Source of the DNA: Saussurea involucrata
Lineage: Eukaryota; Streptophyta; Magnoliopsida; Asterales; Asteraceae
DNA: 64,000 nucleotides
Reading direction: 5' to 3'
Assembly (NCBI GenBank): GCA_033807775.1
Contig: CM066320.1
Coordinates: 182,701,784-182,765,783 of the forward strand
Shown one piece after another: positions 43,668 through 55,577 of this stretch. Position 1 is the stretch's first letter. Each line of letters starts with the position of its first letter. Position numbers and translations under genes: made by a program. Below the pieces are notes generated by a model that was not told the DNA's origin, did no database searches, and saw nothing but the letters and a program-made list of their open reading frames with translations.

Positions 43668-44412
43668 GACGGTAATTAAATGAGAACCGAAAAAATGTTG
43701 AGGACCGTGAGTACTAATCTCAATCATTTAAGGAATTTAATCAAAGGTCATTAATAACGATGACATTTTTTTGTAATATTAATGAAAATTTTGGAAGTTT
43801 GATGACAAATTTGTAATTTGAGATCTCAAAACCTCCTCCTCCCATCCTCATCTTCTCCCCCACACGACTAACAAAAACCCATTCCATCAATCCCTAGAAA
43901 GCCTAAATTCTTCCCTACTCAAGAATAAAGAACGAAGAGAAAGAGATTATGCAGCAGTCAAGAGAACGAGATTTTGTAGCCTAAATTCTTCCCCAATCAA
44001 GAAAAGTTCAAGAAATCAGCAGTCAAGAGAACGAGATTCTGCAGCAGAATAGAGAATTGTGTTTTATTTCATATGGTGAAATAAGGGTTTGTATGTGTTT
44101 CGTCAAGTGAATTTGTGGTGAATCAGTGCGTTTCATATGGTGAATCATTGCGTTTCATATGGTGAATCAGTGCGTTTTATATGGTGAATTAGTGTATTTC
44201 ATATGGTGAATCAGTGCGTTTCATACGATGAATTAGTGTGTTTCATCTGATGAAAGAATTGTATGTTTCATCTGGTGAATCTTGTTATAAAAATGACGAT
44301 TATGCCATTTTCATGTGGTGAAACAACTTTTAATTAAGATCATAAGATCAAACCCAAATTATGGCTTAGATCGGTTCTCAATCTTTTTTTGGTTCTCACA
44401 TGATTTAACCCC
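43668..44412. mobile_element. MITE with TGAGAACC inverted ends and internal minisatellite
   Basis: The left end (GGTAATTAAATGAGAACCGAAAAAATGTTGAGGACCG) is mirrored by the right end, whose reverse complement reads GGGGTTAAATCATGTGAGAACC and then AAAAAAAGATTGAGAACCG. About eight units of CATATGGTGAATCAGTGCGTTT lie at 44080-44275. Confidence 0.6.
44080..44275. repeat. ~23-bp minisatellite
   Basis: Units of TTTCATATGGTGAATCAGTGCG with small changes (TTTCATCTGGTGAA, TTTCATACGATGAATTAGTG). It lies wholly inside the MITE. Confidence 0.8.
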
Positions 44413-44420
44413 TATATATA

Positions 44421-45532
44421 TCCATACGTATAATAAATAAATAACTAGCATGCCACGTGTCGTTTTCTGGTGAGCCGACTTCAGTATTTTCCCGCCTAAA
44501 CATGTATCTGGACGCAGTTTACATTATAAGTTCAATTAGCACACACACATTCACTTCTACTTATATCTCTCATTTATTCAAGTTTTTTAATTTATACGTT
44601 ACATTTGCTACCCTTATAATTAGGTATGTAGTTTACTTTTAATCTTTTACTTTTTTATTTTTCATTTTAGACTCTTATCATATAAACATAAATAATGTAT
44701 ATGAACTAAAATGCATTAAAAAAACATTTCTATTTTTTACAAAATATACCATTGTAATCGTTTCGTCAATACCTTCGAAATGAGCCCAATATTGAATATT
44801 TTTTTATTTAATTATATTATTAAATATCATGAACATATACGAATTAATTTGTTTTATATCTCTTACATTATTCATTTTCATTTTACACTCTTATAATATT
44901 AAAAATACATAATCATAGTATAACTAAAACATATTAATAAATGCATTTTTTTACAAATTATATTATTACAATATTCTGATCAATAATTTCAAAATAAATT
45001 TATTATTGAATATATTTTTTTAACTTAATAATATTGTGAAATATCATAAATAAGTATCAAGAATTTTCAAGAATGACGTACCGAGATTTTTTTAAACTTG
45101 TACATTTTACGCTCTTATCTATGTTTATCTATTATACTCCTTTAAAAATAATTTCATTTACGGTTATTATTGAATTTTTAAGAAGTACAAATCTCAATAC
45201 ATTATGTACAAGTTTAAAAGCTTTAAAACCTTCCATGTTCAACATGATAATTAAAAATAAAATTATTTTTTATTTTTAAATTACACTTTATATCATTATA
45301 ATTAGTTATTTAATTTACTTTATATCCCTTCTCCTTTGATTTTTTATTTTACATCCTTATCATATCAACATACATAAACTAAAATAAATTAACCATATTG
45401 ACCTTTAATTTTATACACCTGATATGCGATTTAAAAGTGAATAAATATGAACATGAAACAAAATTATTTTTTCGAATTCTTGGCTTTAATTTCGAGATAC
45501 TTCGCGCCGCATCGCGCACGTGTACGTATCTA

Positions 45533-45533
<1 letters not shown>
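44421..45533 (+). mobile_element. possible Helitron-like element 4
   Basis: It begins A|TCCATACGTATAAT with GCATGCCACGTGTCG close behind, and ends GTATCTAG|T after a GC-rich patch (CGCGCCGCATCGCGC). The hairpin is weaker than in Helitrons 1 and 2. The interior contains two diverged copies of a ~150-bp AT-rich block. No coding. Confidence 0.4.
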
Positions 45534-45586
<53 letters not shown>

Positions 45587-45868
45587 AAAGTTACGTTAAA
45601 CGGGAATTAAGGACAAATTCATATCATTATGACGCATTTTGGTCTAAAACACATCGTTTAAATGTTTTTAAATAACATAAATAAATAAATAATGATTTGT
45701 TTTTTAACGAGGTGACATTTTCCATCAAAGTATATATTATTACCAATTATATATATATGGAGGCTCTGTAAAATGCAAACCTTGCATTTGTTGCACAGCT
45801 TACAAACCACAGTGTGTATATGTAAACAATGTGCATATACATATGCATACATGCAAGAATATACATAT
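45534..45868. other. AT-rich DNA with (TA)n
   Basis: A TA run at about 45534-45584, then ordinary AT-rich sequence up to the AATAG duplication of element D. No gene. Confidence 0.4.
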
Positions 45869-45873
45869 AATAG

Positions 45874-47623
45874 TGTAATAACCCAAAATGAAGTATTGTG
45901 ATTTAAATGAAAGCTAAGGTGTAAAATTTGTGTAGTGAAAAGTATGAGGGTAAAAAGTGAAACATGGGAAATTAATTCCCTTGTTTTGGTGCGCCGCTTT
46001 TGTGAAGAGAATTAGAAAAACATTTAGGGTTGGTGTGTGTGCTGCACATCAAGAATGAAAGGCAGAGAAAAAAAGAATTAAATGGTCCTGTGTGTCTGTA
46101 TGCTGTACATCGATGACAGGAAAGAAGAGAGAGTTAAATGAAGAGTCTGGGTGTGTTTTGTATTCTTTGTGTGTGTGCCGAGAAGATAGAGGCAGCAAGA
46201 GAAAGAGGCAGCAGAGATAGAGACATCGAGAGAAAGAATTAGTGGGAAGCTTGACATCAAAATCGTGAAGAGAAGCATTCGTGATTTTTGGTAAGTAATT
46301 CATCCTTTGATGTTGTTTCTTGCACACAATTAGCTAGATAAGTTAAATTCCTATTTGTATTTCATGTTTAGCTATGATAATGTATAAGAACACGGTGGAG
46401 GGTTTTGGTTTACGAATGGGATAGCTAACTATTGAAATCGATTGAGTAGGGATTTTTGCTGGTTAAGGAATAAAATGGAACAAGTGAGTAAGAATGTTGT
46501 GGTAAATGCTCGCTAATCGATTTAGTGGTTAGGAAGAAATCTGTCGGGCGCAAAGGGCACCAGGAACTGGCGCAAACCAGGCTTGCGCAAACCCGACTTA
46601 GCCACCAGCCGATATCGAGACTTGGGCCGGATGTCGTGTTGGACTGGAAGTTACTTGGGCCGAGAGATGCTCTTGTGAACTTAGAGTTATTTTCTGCTTA
46701 ACATATATATAGAAGATATCCGCTAACTAGTTAACGATCCATAGATACTTTAGAGACCGAGTTAAGAGGAGGAATTCAGGATAAAGATTGAGTTGCATCT
46801 AATCAATTCTTAAATTAAATATTAGGTGTTCGGACGGAACGAGACACGAGGTTAGAAAGGAAATTGCTATCAGGTGAGTTCTCTCAACCCTTTTTATGAC
46901 GTACTCAATTTTTACTGAAATGGTTTCTTTACAAGTATGAATTGCTTTATAAAGTTTTGCATGTTTCCATGAACCGTACGTTTATTTATCGCATGAAATG
47001 ATTGGTTAAGGTTTTCCTTAATGTGAATTTCAAAGTGTTATATGCATGCTATGTGGAGTCGGTTTACACGGTGGGGTCAGGGTACCAGGGGATTTGATAA
47101 TCCCTTGGGCATATGGAGGTTAGCTTGTAGGTGGAATTCGTTTCCCCTACATGAAGGAACATGAGGTCCATTTGGGCTCCGGTGTAGACGAGAGGGTGTC
47201 CGTTAGGCCCCGATCGGGATAGCTTATGCGATCCCTGAACCCTGTGTTTAACCTTGTATGAAGGAAATGTGAAGGATGAGAACTTTTAAATGAAATGATT
47301 CTATTCTGTATTACATGTTTTATGGAGGGAATTCACTAGACCTTTTGGTCTAACCCTCGCTTTTCAAAAACTAAACCATTTTCAGGTAAGCGTATAGCGG
47401 GTTCTCCTAATAAGAACTGAGAGTTGGCGTGGAGGTTGAGGAGCTTAGAGCGGCTCTAAGTTTTGCCTATGATGACTATAGTTAGTGCTCGACTGTGGAT
47501 TTAGAGACTTCCGCTGTCGTTTTTGTTTAGCATGTATTAGTGATGATAAAAAGACAAGCTTTATTATGTAATCCGAATACTTATTTTATGGCATTGCATG
47601 TTTATGAAAAGTGGGACGTTACA
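45874..47623 (+). repeat. 5' LTR of element D
   Basis: 1750 bp from TGTAATAACCC to GGGACGTTACA. It has no TCCGGA array; a GGCGCAAACCAGGC/GCGCAAACCCGAC repeat pair lies near 46560. The hairpin is at 47338-47351, followed by CAGGTAAGCG. Confidence 0.92.
47338..47351 (+). promoter_or_regulatory. conserved LTR hairpin AGACC-TTTT-GGTCT (D)
   Basis: The 3' LTR copy (60326-60339) has loop TTTC with an unchanged stem. CAGGTAAGC follows about 40 nt later here; the 3' LTR has CATGTAAGC. Confidence 0.55.
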
Positions 47624-47625
47624 AA

Positions 47626-47638
47626 TGGTATCAGAGCC
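47626..47638 (+). promoter_or_regulatory. primer-binding site of element D
   Basis: TGGTATCAGAGCC, 2 nt after the LTR. Confidence 0.9.
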
Positions 47639-48740
47639 TTAGTTTAAGGGATTTAGGTGACCAGTCGGGCCTAAACTTAAACTGTAAGATGAGGAACACA
47701 GCCGAGACATAGGATTGTGTAACGTCCCAAATTTCATAAGAGGCAAACAACCATAAATAAGCATTCGAATTACATAAAACCTTGTCTTTACATCATCATT
47801 AAACGTACTAATCAAAACATTACAGCGGAACTCTCTAAACTCACAGCCGAGTACTAACTAATCATTATCTCATAACAGAATCTGGAGATCTCTAAGCTCC
47901 AAGTTCTCTTTACCTCCTTCCCTAGTTCTTATTAGAAGAACTTGATGTACGCTTACCTGAAAATGGTTTAGTTTTGAAAGCGAGGGTTAGACCAAAAGGT
48001 CTAGTGAATTCCCTCCGAAAACAACATGTAAAAACAATACGATATCATTTTATTAAAAGGCATCATAAATCTTAAATCATCACATATGGTACTGCACTGT
48101 GTAATGGATCACTTAACCATTCGCGATCGGGGCCCAAGCAGACTCCCCTTTCGCCCTCTCGTATCGGGGCCCAAGCAGACTCCCCGATACCCGCCTAGGA
48201 GGAAACGAATTCCAACCTACCGTCTCGTCATACATAACCAAGGGATCATCAGATCCTGAGGCTCATTGATCCCACCGTACAGACCGACATCACATAACAT
48301 GCACATACGTTTTATAAAAACATTTAACTCTTCATAAATCATGCGCATCATTTCGACATGTCAAACATTCCTTTCTTTCCATGCGTATCAGATCATAAAT
48401 ATTTCATGCTTGATAAAACCATATTCAGTAAAAGAATCATTTAACATTTACGTCGTGAAAGAGGGTTAGGGAACTCACCTGAAAAGCAAACTTCTTCTTA
48501 GCCTCTTGTCTCGTTACGCTGGCACACCTAAGAATTAATTCATAATCCAATTAGGCACGTCTCCAATTCTGATCCTAAGTCCCTCTCTTAATTTGGTCGC
48601 AAATAACTCATTTAGGCCCATCTATAACATATTGGATCCCTTTTATTCAAGAGACTTAAGCTAAATTCTAAACCCGTCGGTCCAATGGCTAGACACTACG
48701 GGCCTGACAAACGAAGCCCAAGCGAAGCCCAAACCAACAG

Positions 48741-48842
48741 TCCCGATACCCCGAACTCCCGGTACCCCGAACTCCCGGTACCCCGACTTCCGGTACCCCG
48801 AATTCCCGGTACCCCGAACTCCCGGTACCCCGAACTCCCGGT
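48741..48842. repeat. 16-bp minisatellite in E 3' LTR
   Basis: About seven units of CCCGGTACCCCGAACT. The 5' LTR has about eleven (54691-54860). It takes the place of the TCCGGA array of other families and shares its CCGG core. Confidence 0.88.
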
Positions 48843-49251
48843 CTGGCGAACAGGGACGAACCTTATACGATTCAATACTCGAATTCTTCCTAGGGAGTCC
48901 AGTAAGCTGAGATTTTAACACAACATTCTTACCCAAATTGTTCTATTGTAACTCCTTAGACAACACAAGTTCCTAGTCCATTGATTTCATTAGATTACAA
49001 TCCCAATCGAGAACTAAAACTTTCCACAGTGTTCTTATCCAACAAACCCAGCTAAAACATGGAATACAGTCTGGAATTTGACTTATCTAACTATTAGATT
49101 ACGTGGAAATTAACAGGGAATGAAAGATTTCTCACCTGATAGAGTCTCTTCCCCAAGAAATCGCAGTTCGAGCCTTCCTATCACTGCTTCTCCTCTTCCA
49201 GTATTCAGCCGCCAACAATAAGAAAATGACTAACAGCCCTAGGGATCTGGT

Positions 49252-49263
49252 CCTATATATAGT
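49252..49263 (-). promoter_or_regulatory. TATA box of LTR E
   Basis: Sense ACTATATATAGG about 100 bp into the LTR, then GATCCCTAGGGC ~10 nt later and TTGGCGGC further on. The identical promoter in the 5' LTR is at about 55265-55277. Confidence 0.65.
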
Positions 49264-49360
49264 TCCCAACATTTACAGAAACAGTCCTTCTACTAAAACT
49301 TTCAATTCATCCACTTTGGCCACCAAACTATGCACTTGACAGAAATGGGTTGTTACAACA

Positions 49361-49374
49361 CTCCCCCCTTAAAA
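49361..49374 (-). promoter_or_regulatory. polypurine tract of element E
   Basis: Sense TTTTAAGGGGGGAG beside the 3' LTR. Confidence 0.8.
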
Positions 49375-52300
49375 GAATTATGTCCCCGAAATTCCTCATT
49401 GGAAGAGATGCAGGTATCTTGCCCACACTCGAAACTGACGTTTCCCCAAGGTACTGCCACTACTGACCCAGTCAACTATCTCATTAATTTCAAAACATGG
49501 AACGTCGGTTGCATTCCCTTCAGTTCTTACGGTACTCTAACCCGTAGACTACCGTTCCTACTCGATCGGTCTCAAAAACCGAGAATGAAATAAGGCTTCT
49601 CATGCATTAATACTTCCTTTAAGGAGGAACTTGTCGGAATCCCCCACTACAACACAAAACTTGTTTACTAAGAACCACTCACACACTTGACAGCTTGGCA
49701 CAAGGCCACCCTGTACGTCCCGACAACTCGCAACCCGGAGTTCCTTCACCAAACATCTATGTAATTAACATTTCCCTTCTCTCGGACTACCTAGACCACA
49801 GTTCGTCAAACTTCTGTCACATTCTCACTACTTCACCACCCCATCCTTATACGTAACTAAGAGTAGGAACCTTCAAACCCATCGTTGAAGTGTTCACTTA
49901 CTCAATTGAGCTTATCCTGAAACACCTCAGTTCCTCGCTGATTGCCACGATCGTTTCGTCATACGAAACATAACTCCGGTTATCCTCACTCCACTGGGAG
50001 GAGTAACCATGGTCACGCCATACTAATCTCACTAGCTTAAACACTACACGACCAAATCGTTTAAACATTTCTCACAAGGTCACTAACTTAACCCATTCAA
50101 CTGTCTTATCCACTCCCTTCCTGCACCAAAATCACACACTTCCCTTCCTCAATATTCTTTCTAACGGTTCGCACACTTCTCAATATCCCTCTGCACCACC
50201 CTTTACCTTTCGGCATTACTGTCAAGTTTATTACTTCCGACCTACTAACTTCACCTCTCCACGCTAGCGTGGGGCACTGCCCACCAACCATTACTAGCTC
50301 CTCTCCTCCGACCTTTCCAAATGCTGATAACACTTTCTTATTATTCACATAACCAAACAGTTACATCAATATCCTAACCCAAACATTCCACCAAGTCGTC
50401 TTGGAGCGACACTAGTGTTCGTCGTCACTACTCATTCTTTGATCTCCAACTTTTACTTACATGGATCCTCCTCTCACACATAAGCAACTTTAACTCGACC
50501 AATTCATTTCAATTGTAATTAGCAACTTATTTCAAATGATAAACTCCGATTTAGATGCAATTCGTTTCCTTCTATCAACCATATAGATTATCATATTTAA
50601 TCATTTAATATCATAACTTAGCATCACATCTCGCTATGCTGGTATTCACAAAATCCATCAGTCAAAACTGGTTTCTTAACCAACAACTCCACTGAGTAAA
50701 TCAACCAATCAAAGGCTTATACATCTATCGTGACATTTCAAATCACTAATGATCATACTACCACTCCGACTCATATTCATCATCCTGTCATTCTTTAATC
50801 GTAACCGAACTTCCCACTTGCTCCTTCTATCTCCCTTCTAGGGTTACTCCCTTTCACATAAGAAACAATTCACGATCTACAAAGATCTAGCATTTATTAT
50901 AATACATTTGGCTAGTCCACTCTTCATCCTCTTTGAACTTCCAATGATTCCAACATGCACCTACTTAGCGACTCCTACCACCAAAATAATTGGTTTCTCC
51001 TTTGGGTAGTCTCACATCATAAAGTCAGCTTACACCCGATGTGCCCCAACAATCTGGTTAATAGATCGTACATCTCATCTGTAGACCCCAAAAGCTTCTA
51101 TCTGATACTTTCTTTCTCTCTAACATCACCTCACTACGATACTAGCCGGTACATTTAACTTATAACATCACTCTGCAGACCACATCTCTCATGGTCATTC
51201 ATACACAACTCACACTTTCCTTCATATTCTCCTGAATACTACAATCGAGTCTGTCTCGCTACTTAGTTCTCTCCCAACTTGTTGAACTATGACTCACGAG
51301 TCACACTTAGCTCAAACACAAACATCCTAGCTAGCTCTTCATGACCCGAGTCCTTTCTCAGACACGACACATTTTCTTACTGACTGTATAGTCTACACTC
51401 ACTCCGCTTGTGTTACACATCTTGTCCTTCTACGGACCCTCCTCACCTCGTAAAATAGAACGCTTAAATCAAACAATAACTTCTCATCCCCTTAGCACTA
51501 CTACAAGGTGTTCTATCACTCTCACTTTCTGGTTCAAGTCTTCGGCCTCGGCCACCGTACACATTTGTCGGCTTCTACATCAATTGGCAACCTGTAACTA
51601 CTTTCTTAACTTATTCTTAACATGGGTTCCCTTACGGAACCTAATCCTACCATCATAACATAATCACTTCATAATACGTCTCCCTCTTTTCGGGACTTAC
51701 TCCTGTAACATCAGTATTACCCGCTTACCTCAAAACGCATACCCAACACCGTGGGCATTTCGCTTACACCTCTACACTACTCGTAACGAGTTTCTAATAC
51801 TAACACTTCGATGACTTCTACTCTTTCCCCTGGACCCAACCGTCCCTCGACAATCGTACTTCCAGATACCGAACAAGGGTACATACCCTCACACAATCAC
51901 CCCTATAATTCACTTCTGACTCTTCCACCATTCACCTTTCCTCTTGCACCCAAATACTAAATTTACAACATTCTTTTCTGATTTGTCCGACACTTCTCCA
52001 CTCTTGCAGTCCTTCCTTAGCTTAACATATACTAGAATATGACCTAGTGAGTTCATAGCCTTCATGCATGACAATACAGTAAATAAATCTTTTCGTACAT
52101 TTCATCAATTTAAATAAACAACGTTTGAAAAATGAAACACTTGGGTACACATGGCCCCATTACTCTTATATTTCAACGCCCTGCACAACGACTCGAGAAT
52201 CGTGTGCATGCATCTTTCCGTGAACTTTAATCTTACTCAGTTCCGAACGATGTCATTACGACAGTAACACGTTGGGTGAAAACCCCTTTCATACGACACA

Positions 52301-53651
52301 ATTTCGAAAGAAATTACTGACACCAAGTAAACCGGTAGGTTCTCACACTCATTTGTATGATATCAACAAACTACTACTCATTTGATTGTAAAAGTTTTGC
52401 TGGCGAACATTCTCTTGACCTTTTTGTTAATAAAAGAATTTAACTTATCATTAAAAGTGTGAAATACTTCGCAAATCGTTAACCTCAAAATTTCAATGCG
52501 CAATGCGAAGGAAATCATCTTTTCCTTAAACATACGTTTGTACGCTCTCACCCCTTTTCGATCAAAATTTGATATTTGCACATTAATCTTACATCGTGAG
52601 AATTTCATGTTACACAAAAGATCGCCATGCATGAGACTCTACTTGCCATTGAAGGCTACTCACCCTAACAAGGTCAAACGCTTTACTTACGCAACTTATC
52701 CTTAACACTCCTCCTACGACTAACGGTCGCCCTCTCGGTCAAGCAACTGCTTACTGAACACGCCTTTCACATTTCACTTGCTCAACCCTTCCATACTAAT
52801 CGTTTTGATCATCTACTTCACTTCCCACTTCTACACAGTTCCAAATCACTATAGGTCTCTTACTTCATTTATCCTACCATAGAAAAGCTTGACTACAAAA
52901 GTCAGGGCTCTATTGATACTTTCAAGGTTCTGACACTGTCCTTCCTTACCATTCTGACTGATCTATTCCATGGTTTCAAGAACTGAGACTCTCTCGACTG
53001 GAGTCTTACTTAAACTCAACGTTCATCCTCTCCGAATCTACGAAGAGCTACCTCTAGACGACTCATAACACTCTATCCAACGTTTCCTTCCTACGAAGTG
53101 TACACACCTCACAACATAAGCGACTTCTCATGACACCTCCCCAACTGGGGCCTCAGTCTACCCCGCATGGATCATACTGACATTCTAATGTACTGGGACT
53201 CGACATAAACACTATTTTCCGACTACCACTTCGGAACAATACGGTAGGTTAAGCATGCAATAGAGTCACAGATCAGTCTGGCAAGGTTGTATCGACCCAT
53301 CATTCAGGACCTCCTCATCTAAATTTCTTGAAACATCTGATACTGTCCTGTCCCTCGGGGTTCTCCCAGTCATAGTACTAAACTGAAAGAAACCAAAAAT
53401 TAGTTCTTGCTAGACATGACACCATAGATTTGCTATAAGTAAGGTATTGTAAGCACGCACATGTACCTGTAAGTTTGTAATTACACTGGCCAGGTGCAAT
53501 CCCAAACTTACCTTACACGTTTGTCCTGGGCACCTCATTCCTAAGTGCATTTATAGTGATCTTTCCTAGAGGCTATCCTATGTCTCGGCTGTGTTCCTCA
53601 TCTTACAGTTTAAGTTTAGGCCCGACTGGTCACCTAAATCCCTTAAACTAA
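49375..53651 (-). other. non-coding internal region of LARD E
   Basis: No domain on either strand. Block-wise similar to F over most of its length (for example 49430-49640 with 17815-18020, 52020-52100 with 19845-19930, 52140-52380 with 20530-20770). The gag-start-like ATG at 53373 opens ATGACTGGGAGAACCCCGAG and fails quickly. Confidence 0.7.
53469..53511 (-). promoter_or_regulatory. leader stem-loop with TGGCCA apex, element E
   Basis: Outer arms GTAAGTT/AACTTAC are intact. The inner arm reads ATTGCAC opposite GTGTAAT, a G-T wobble replacing an A-T pair. The TGGCCA tip is intact. Confidence 0.6.
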
Positions 53652-53664
53652 GGCTCTGATACCA
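53652..53664 (-). promoter_or_regulatory. primer-binding site of element E
   Basis: Sense TGGTATCAGAGCC next to the 5' LTR. Confidence 0.88.
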
Positions 53665-53666
53665 TT

Positions 53667-55371
53667 TTTAACGTCCCAAATTTCATAAGAGGCAAACAAC
53701 CATAAATAAGCATTCGAATTACATAAAACATTGTCTTTACATCATCATTAAACGTACTAATCAAAACATTACAGCGGAAGTCTCTAAACTCACAGCGGAG
53801 TACTAACTAATCATTATCTCATAACAGAATCTGGAGATCTCTAAGCTCCAAGTTCTCTTTACCTCCTTCCCTAGTTCTTATTAGAAGAACTTGATGTACG
53901 CTTACCTGAAAATGGTTTAGTTTTGAAAGCGAGGGTTAGACCAAAAGGTCTAGTGAATTCCCTCCGAAAACAACATGTAAAAACAATACGATATCATTTT
54001 ATTAAAAGGCATCATAAATCTTAAATCATCACATATGGTACTGCACTGTGTAATGGATCACTTAACCATTCGCGATCGGGGCCCAAGCAGACTCCCCTTT
54101 CGCCCTCTCGTATCGGGGCCCAAGCAGACTCCCCGATACCCGCCTAGGAGGAAACGAATTCCAACCTACCGTCTCGTCATACATAACCAAGGGATCATCA
54201 GATCCCGAGGCTCATTGATCCCACCGTACAGACCGACATCACATAACATGCACATACGTTTTATAAAAAACATTTAACTCTTCATAAATCATGCGCATCA
54301 TTTCGACATGTCAAACATTCCTTTCTTTCCATGCGTATCAGATCATAAATATTTCATGCTTGATAAAACCATATTCAGTAAAAGAATCATTTAACATTTA
54401 CGTCGTGAAAGAGGGTTAGAGAACTCACCTGAAAAGCAAACTTCTTCTTAGCCTCTTGTCTCGTTACGCTGGCACACCTAAGAATTAATTCATAATCCAA
54501 TTAGGCACGTCTCCAATTCTGATCCTAAGTCACTCTCTTAATTTGGTCGCAAATAACTCATTTAGGCCCATCTATAACATATTGGATCCCTTTTATTCAA
54601 GAGACTTAAGCTAAATTCTAAACACGTCGGTCCAATGGCTAGACACTACGGGCCTGACAAACGAAGCCCAAGCGAAGCCCAAACCAACAGTCCCGGTACC
54701 CCGAACTCCCGGTACCCCGAACTCCCGGTACCCCGAACTCCCGATACCCCGAACTCCCGGTACTCCGAACTCCCGGTACCCCGAACTCCCGGTACCCCGA
54801 CTTCCGGTACCCCGAATTCCCGATACCCCAAACTCCCGGTACCCCGAACTCCCGGTCTGGCGAACAGGGACGAACTTTATACGATTCAATACTCGAATTC
54901 TTCCTAGGGAGTCCAGTAAGCTGAGATTTTAACACAACATTCTTACCCAAATTGTTCTATTGTAACTCCTTAGACAACACAAGTTCCTAGTCCATTGATT
55001 TCATTAGATTACAATCCCAATCGAGAACTAAAACTCTCCACAGTGTTCTTATCCAACAAACCCAGCTAAAACATGGAATACAGTTTGGAATTCGACTTAT
55101 CTAACTATTAGATTACGTGGAAATTAACAGGGAATGAAAGATTTCTCACCTGATAGAGTCTCTTCTTCAAGAAATCGCAGTCCGAGCCTTCCTATCACTG
55201 CTTCTCCTCTTCCAGTATTCAGCCGCCAACAATAAGAAAATGACTAACGGCCCTAGGGATCTGGTCCTATATATAGTTCCCAACATTTACAGAAACAATC
55301 CTTCTACTAAAACTTTCAATTCATCCACTTTGGCCACCAAACTATGCACTTGACAGAAACGGGTTGTTACA
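53667..55371 (-). repeat. 5' LTR of element E
   Basis: 1705 bp. Its plus-strand left end reads TTTAACG where the partner has TGTAACG, a point change in the terminal TG. It is longer than the 3' LTR mainly through extra 16-bp units. Confidence 0.92.
54691..54860. repeat. 16-bp minisatellite in E 5' LTR
   Basis: About eleven CCCGGTACCCCGAACT units. Forty-eight bases make three units and a whole number of codons, which explains the long overlapping open frames on both strands here. Confidence 0.88.
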
Positions 55372-55438
55372 GATTGCCTCTAGGAACGATCACCATAAAT
55401 GCGCCTAGGACTAAGTTGCCAAGGACAAAACGTGTAAG

Positions 55439-55481
55439 GTAAGTTTGGGATTACATCTGGCCAGTGTAATTACGAACTTAC
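55439..55481 (+). promoter_or_regulatory. leader stem-loop with TGGCCA apex, element D
   Basis: GTAAGTT and AACTTAC pair, ATTACA and TGTAAT pair, and TGGCCA forms the tip. It lies between the PBS (now separated by E) and the gag-start ATG at 55578. Confidence 0.6.
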
Positions 55482-55577
55482 AGGTACATGTGCGTGCTTA
55501 CAATACCTTACTTATAGCAAATTTTGTTGTGTCATGTCTAGCAAGGATTAATTATCGGTTTCTTTCAGTTTAGCGGT

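Larger units (their letters stand above)
47718..49357 (-). repeat. 3' LTR of element E
   Basis: 1640 bp. Hairpin at 47989-48002, GGGGCCCAAGCAGACTCCCC repeat near 48130-48190, 16-bp minisatellite at 48741-48842, and TATA box at 49252-49263. Confidence 0.92.
47718..55371 (-). mobile_element. LTR element E, LARD nested in D
   Basis: Minus-strand element with LTRs at 53667-55371 (5') and 47718-49357 (3') and a perfect GATTG duplication (47713-47717 and 55372-55376). Removing it rejoins AGGATTG to CCTCTAGGAACGATCAC, the same sequence found uninterrupted in the leader of F (near 21930). The internal region is ~4.3 kb and non-coding. It carries PBS, leader stem-loop, gag-start-like ATG and PPT. Confidence 0.93.

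Noticed and set aside
47626..47638. TGGTATCAGAGCC as part of a tRNA gene
   Set aside because: No acceptor stem or cloverleaf surrounds it; the position 2 nt inside an LTR marks a primer-binding site.
54611..54950. Gly/Pro-rich open frames on both strands (and the shorter pair at 48661-48936)
   Set aside because: They arise from the CCCGGTACCCCGAACT minisatellite (three units = 48 bases); no start context or family similarity.
55439..55486. GTAAGTT...TTACAG in the element leaders as a mini-intron
   Set aside because: It has GT-AG ends but is only about 45 nt, shorter than plant introns, and the region is better explained by a covarying stem-loop.
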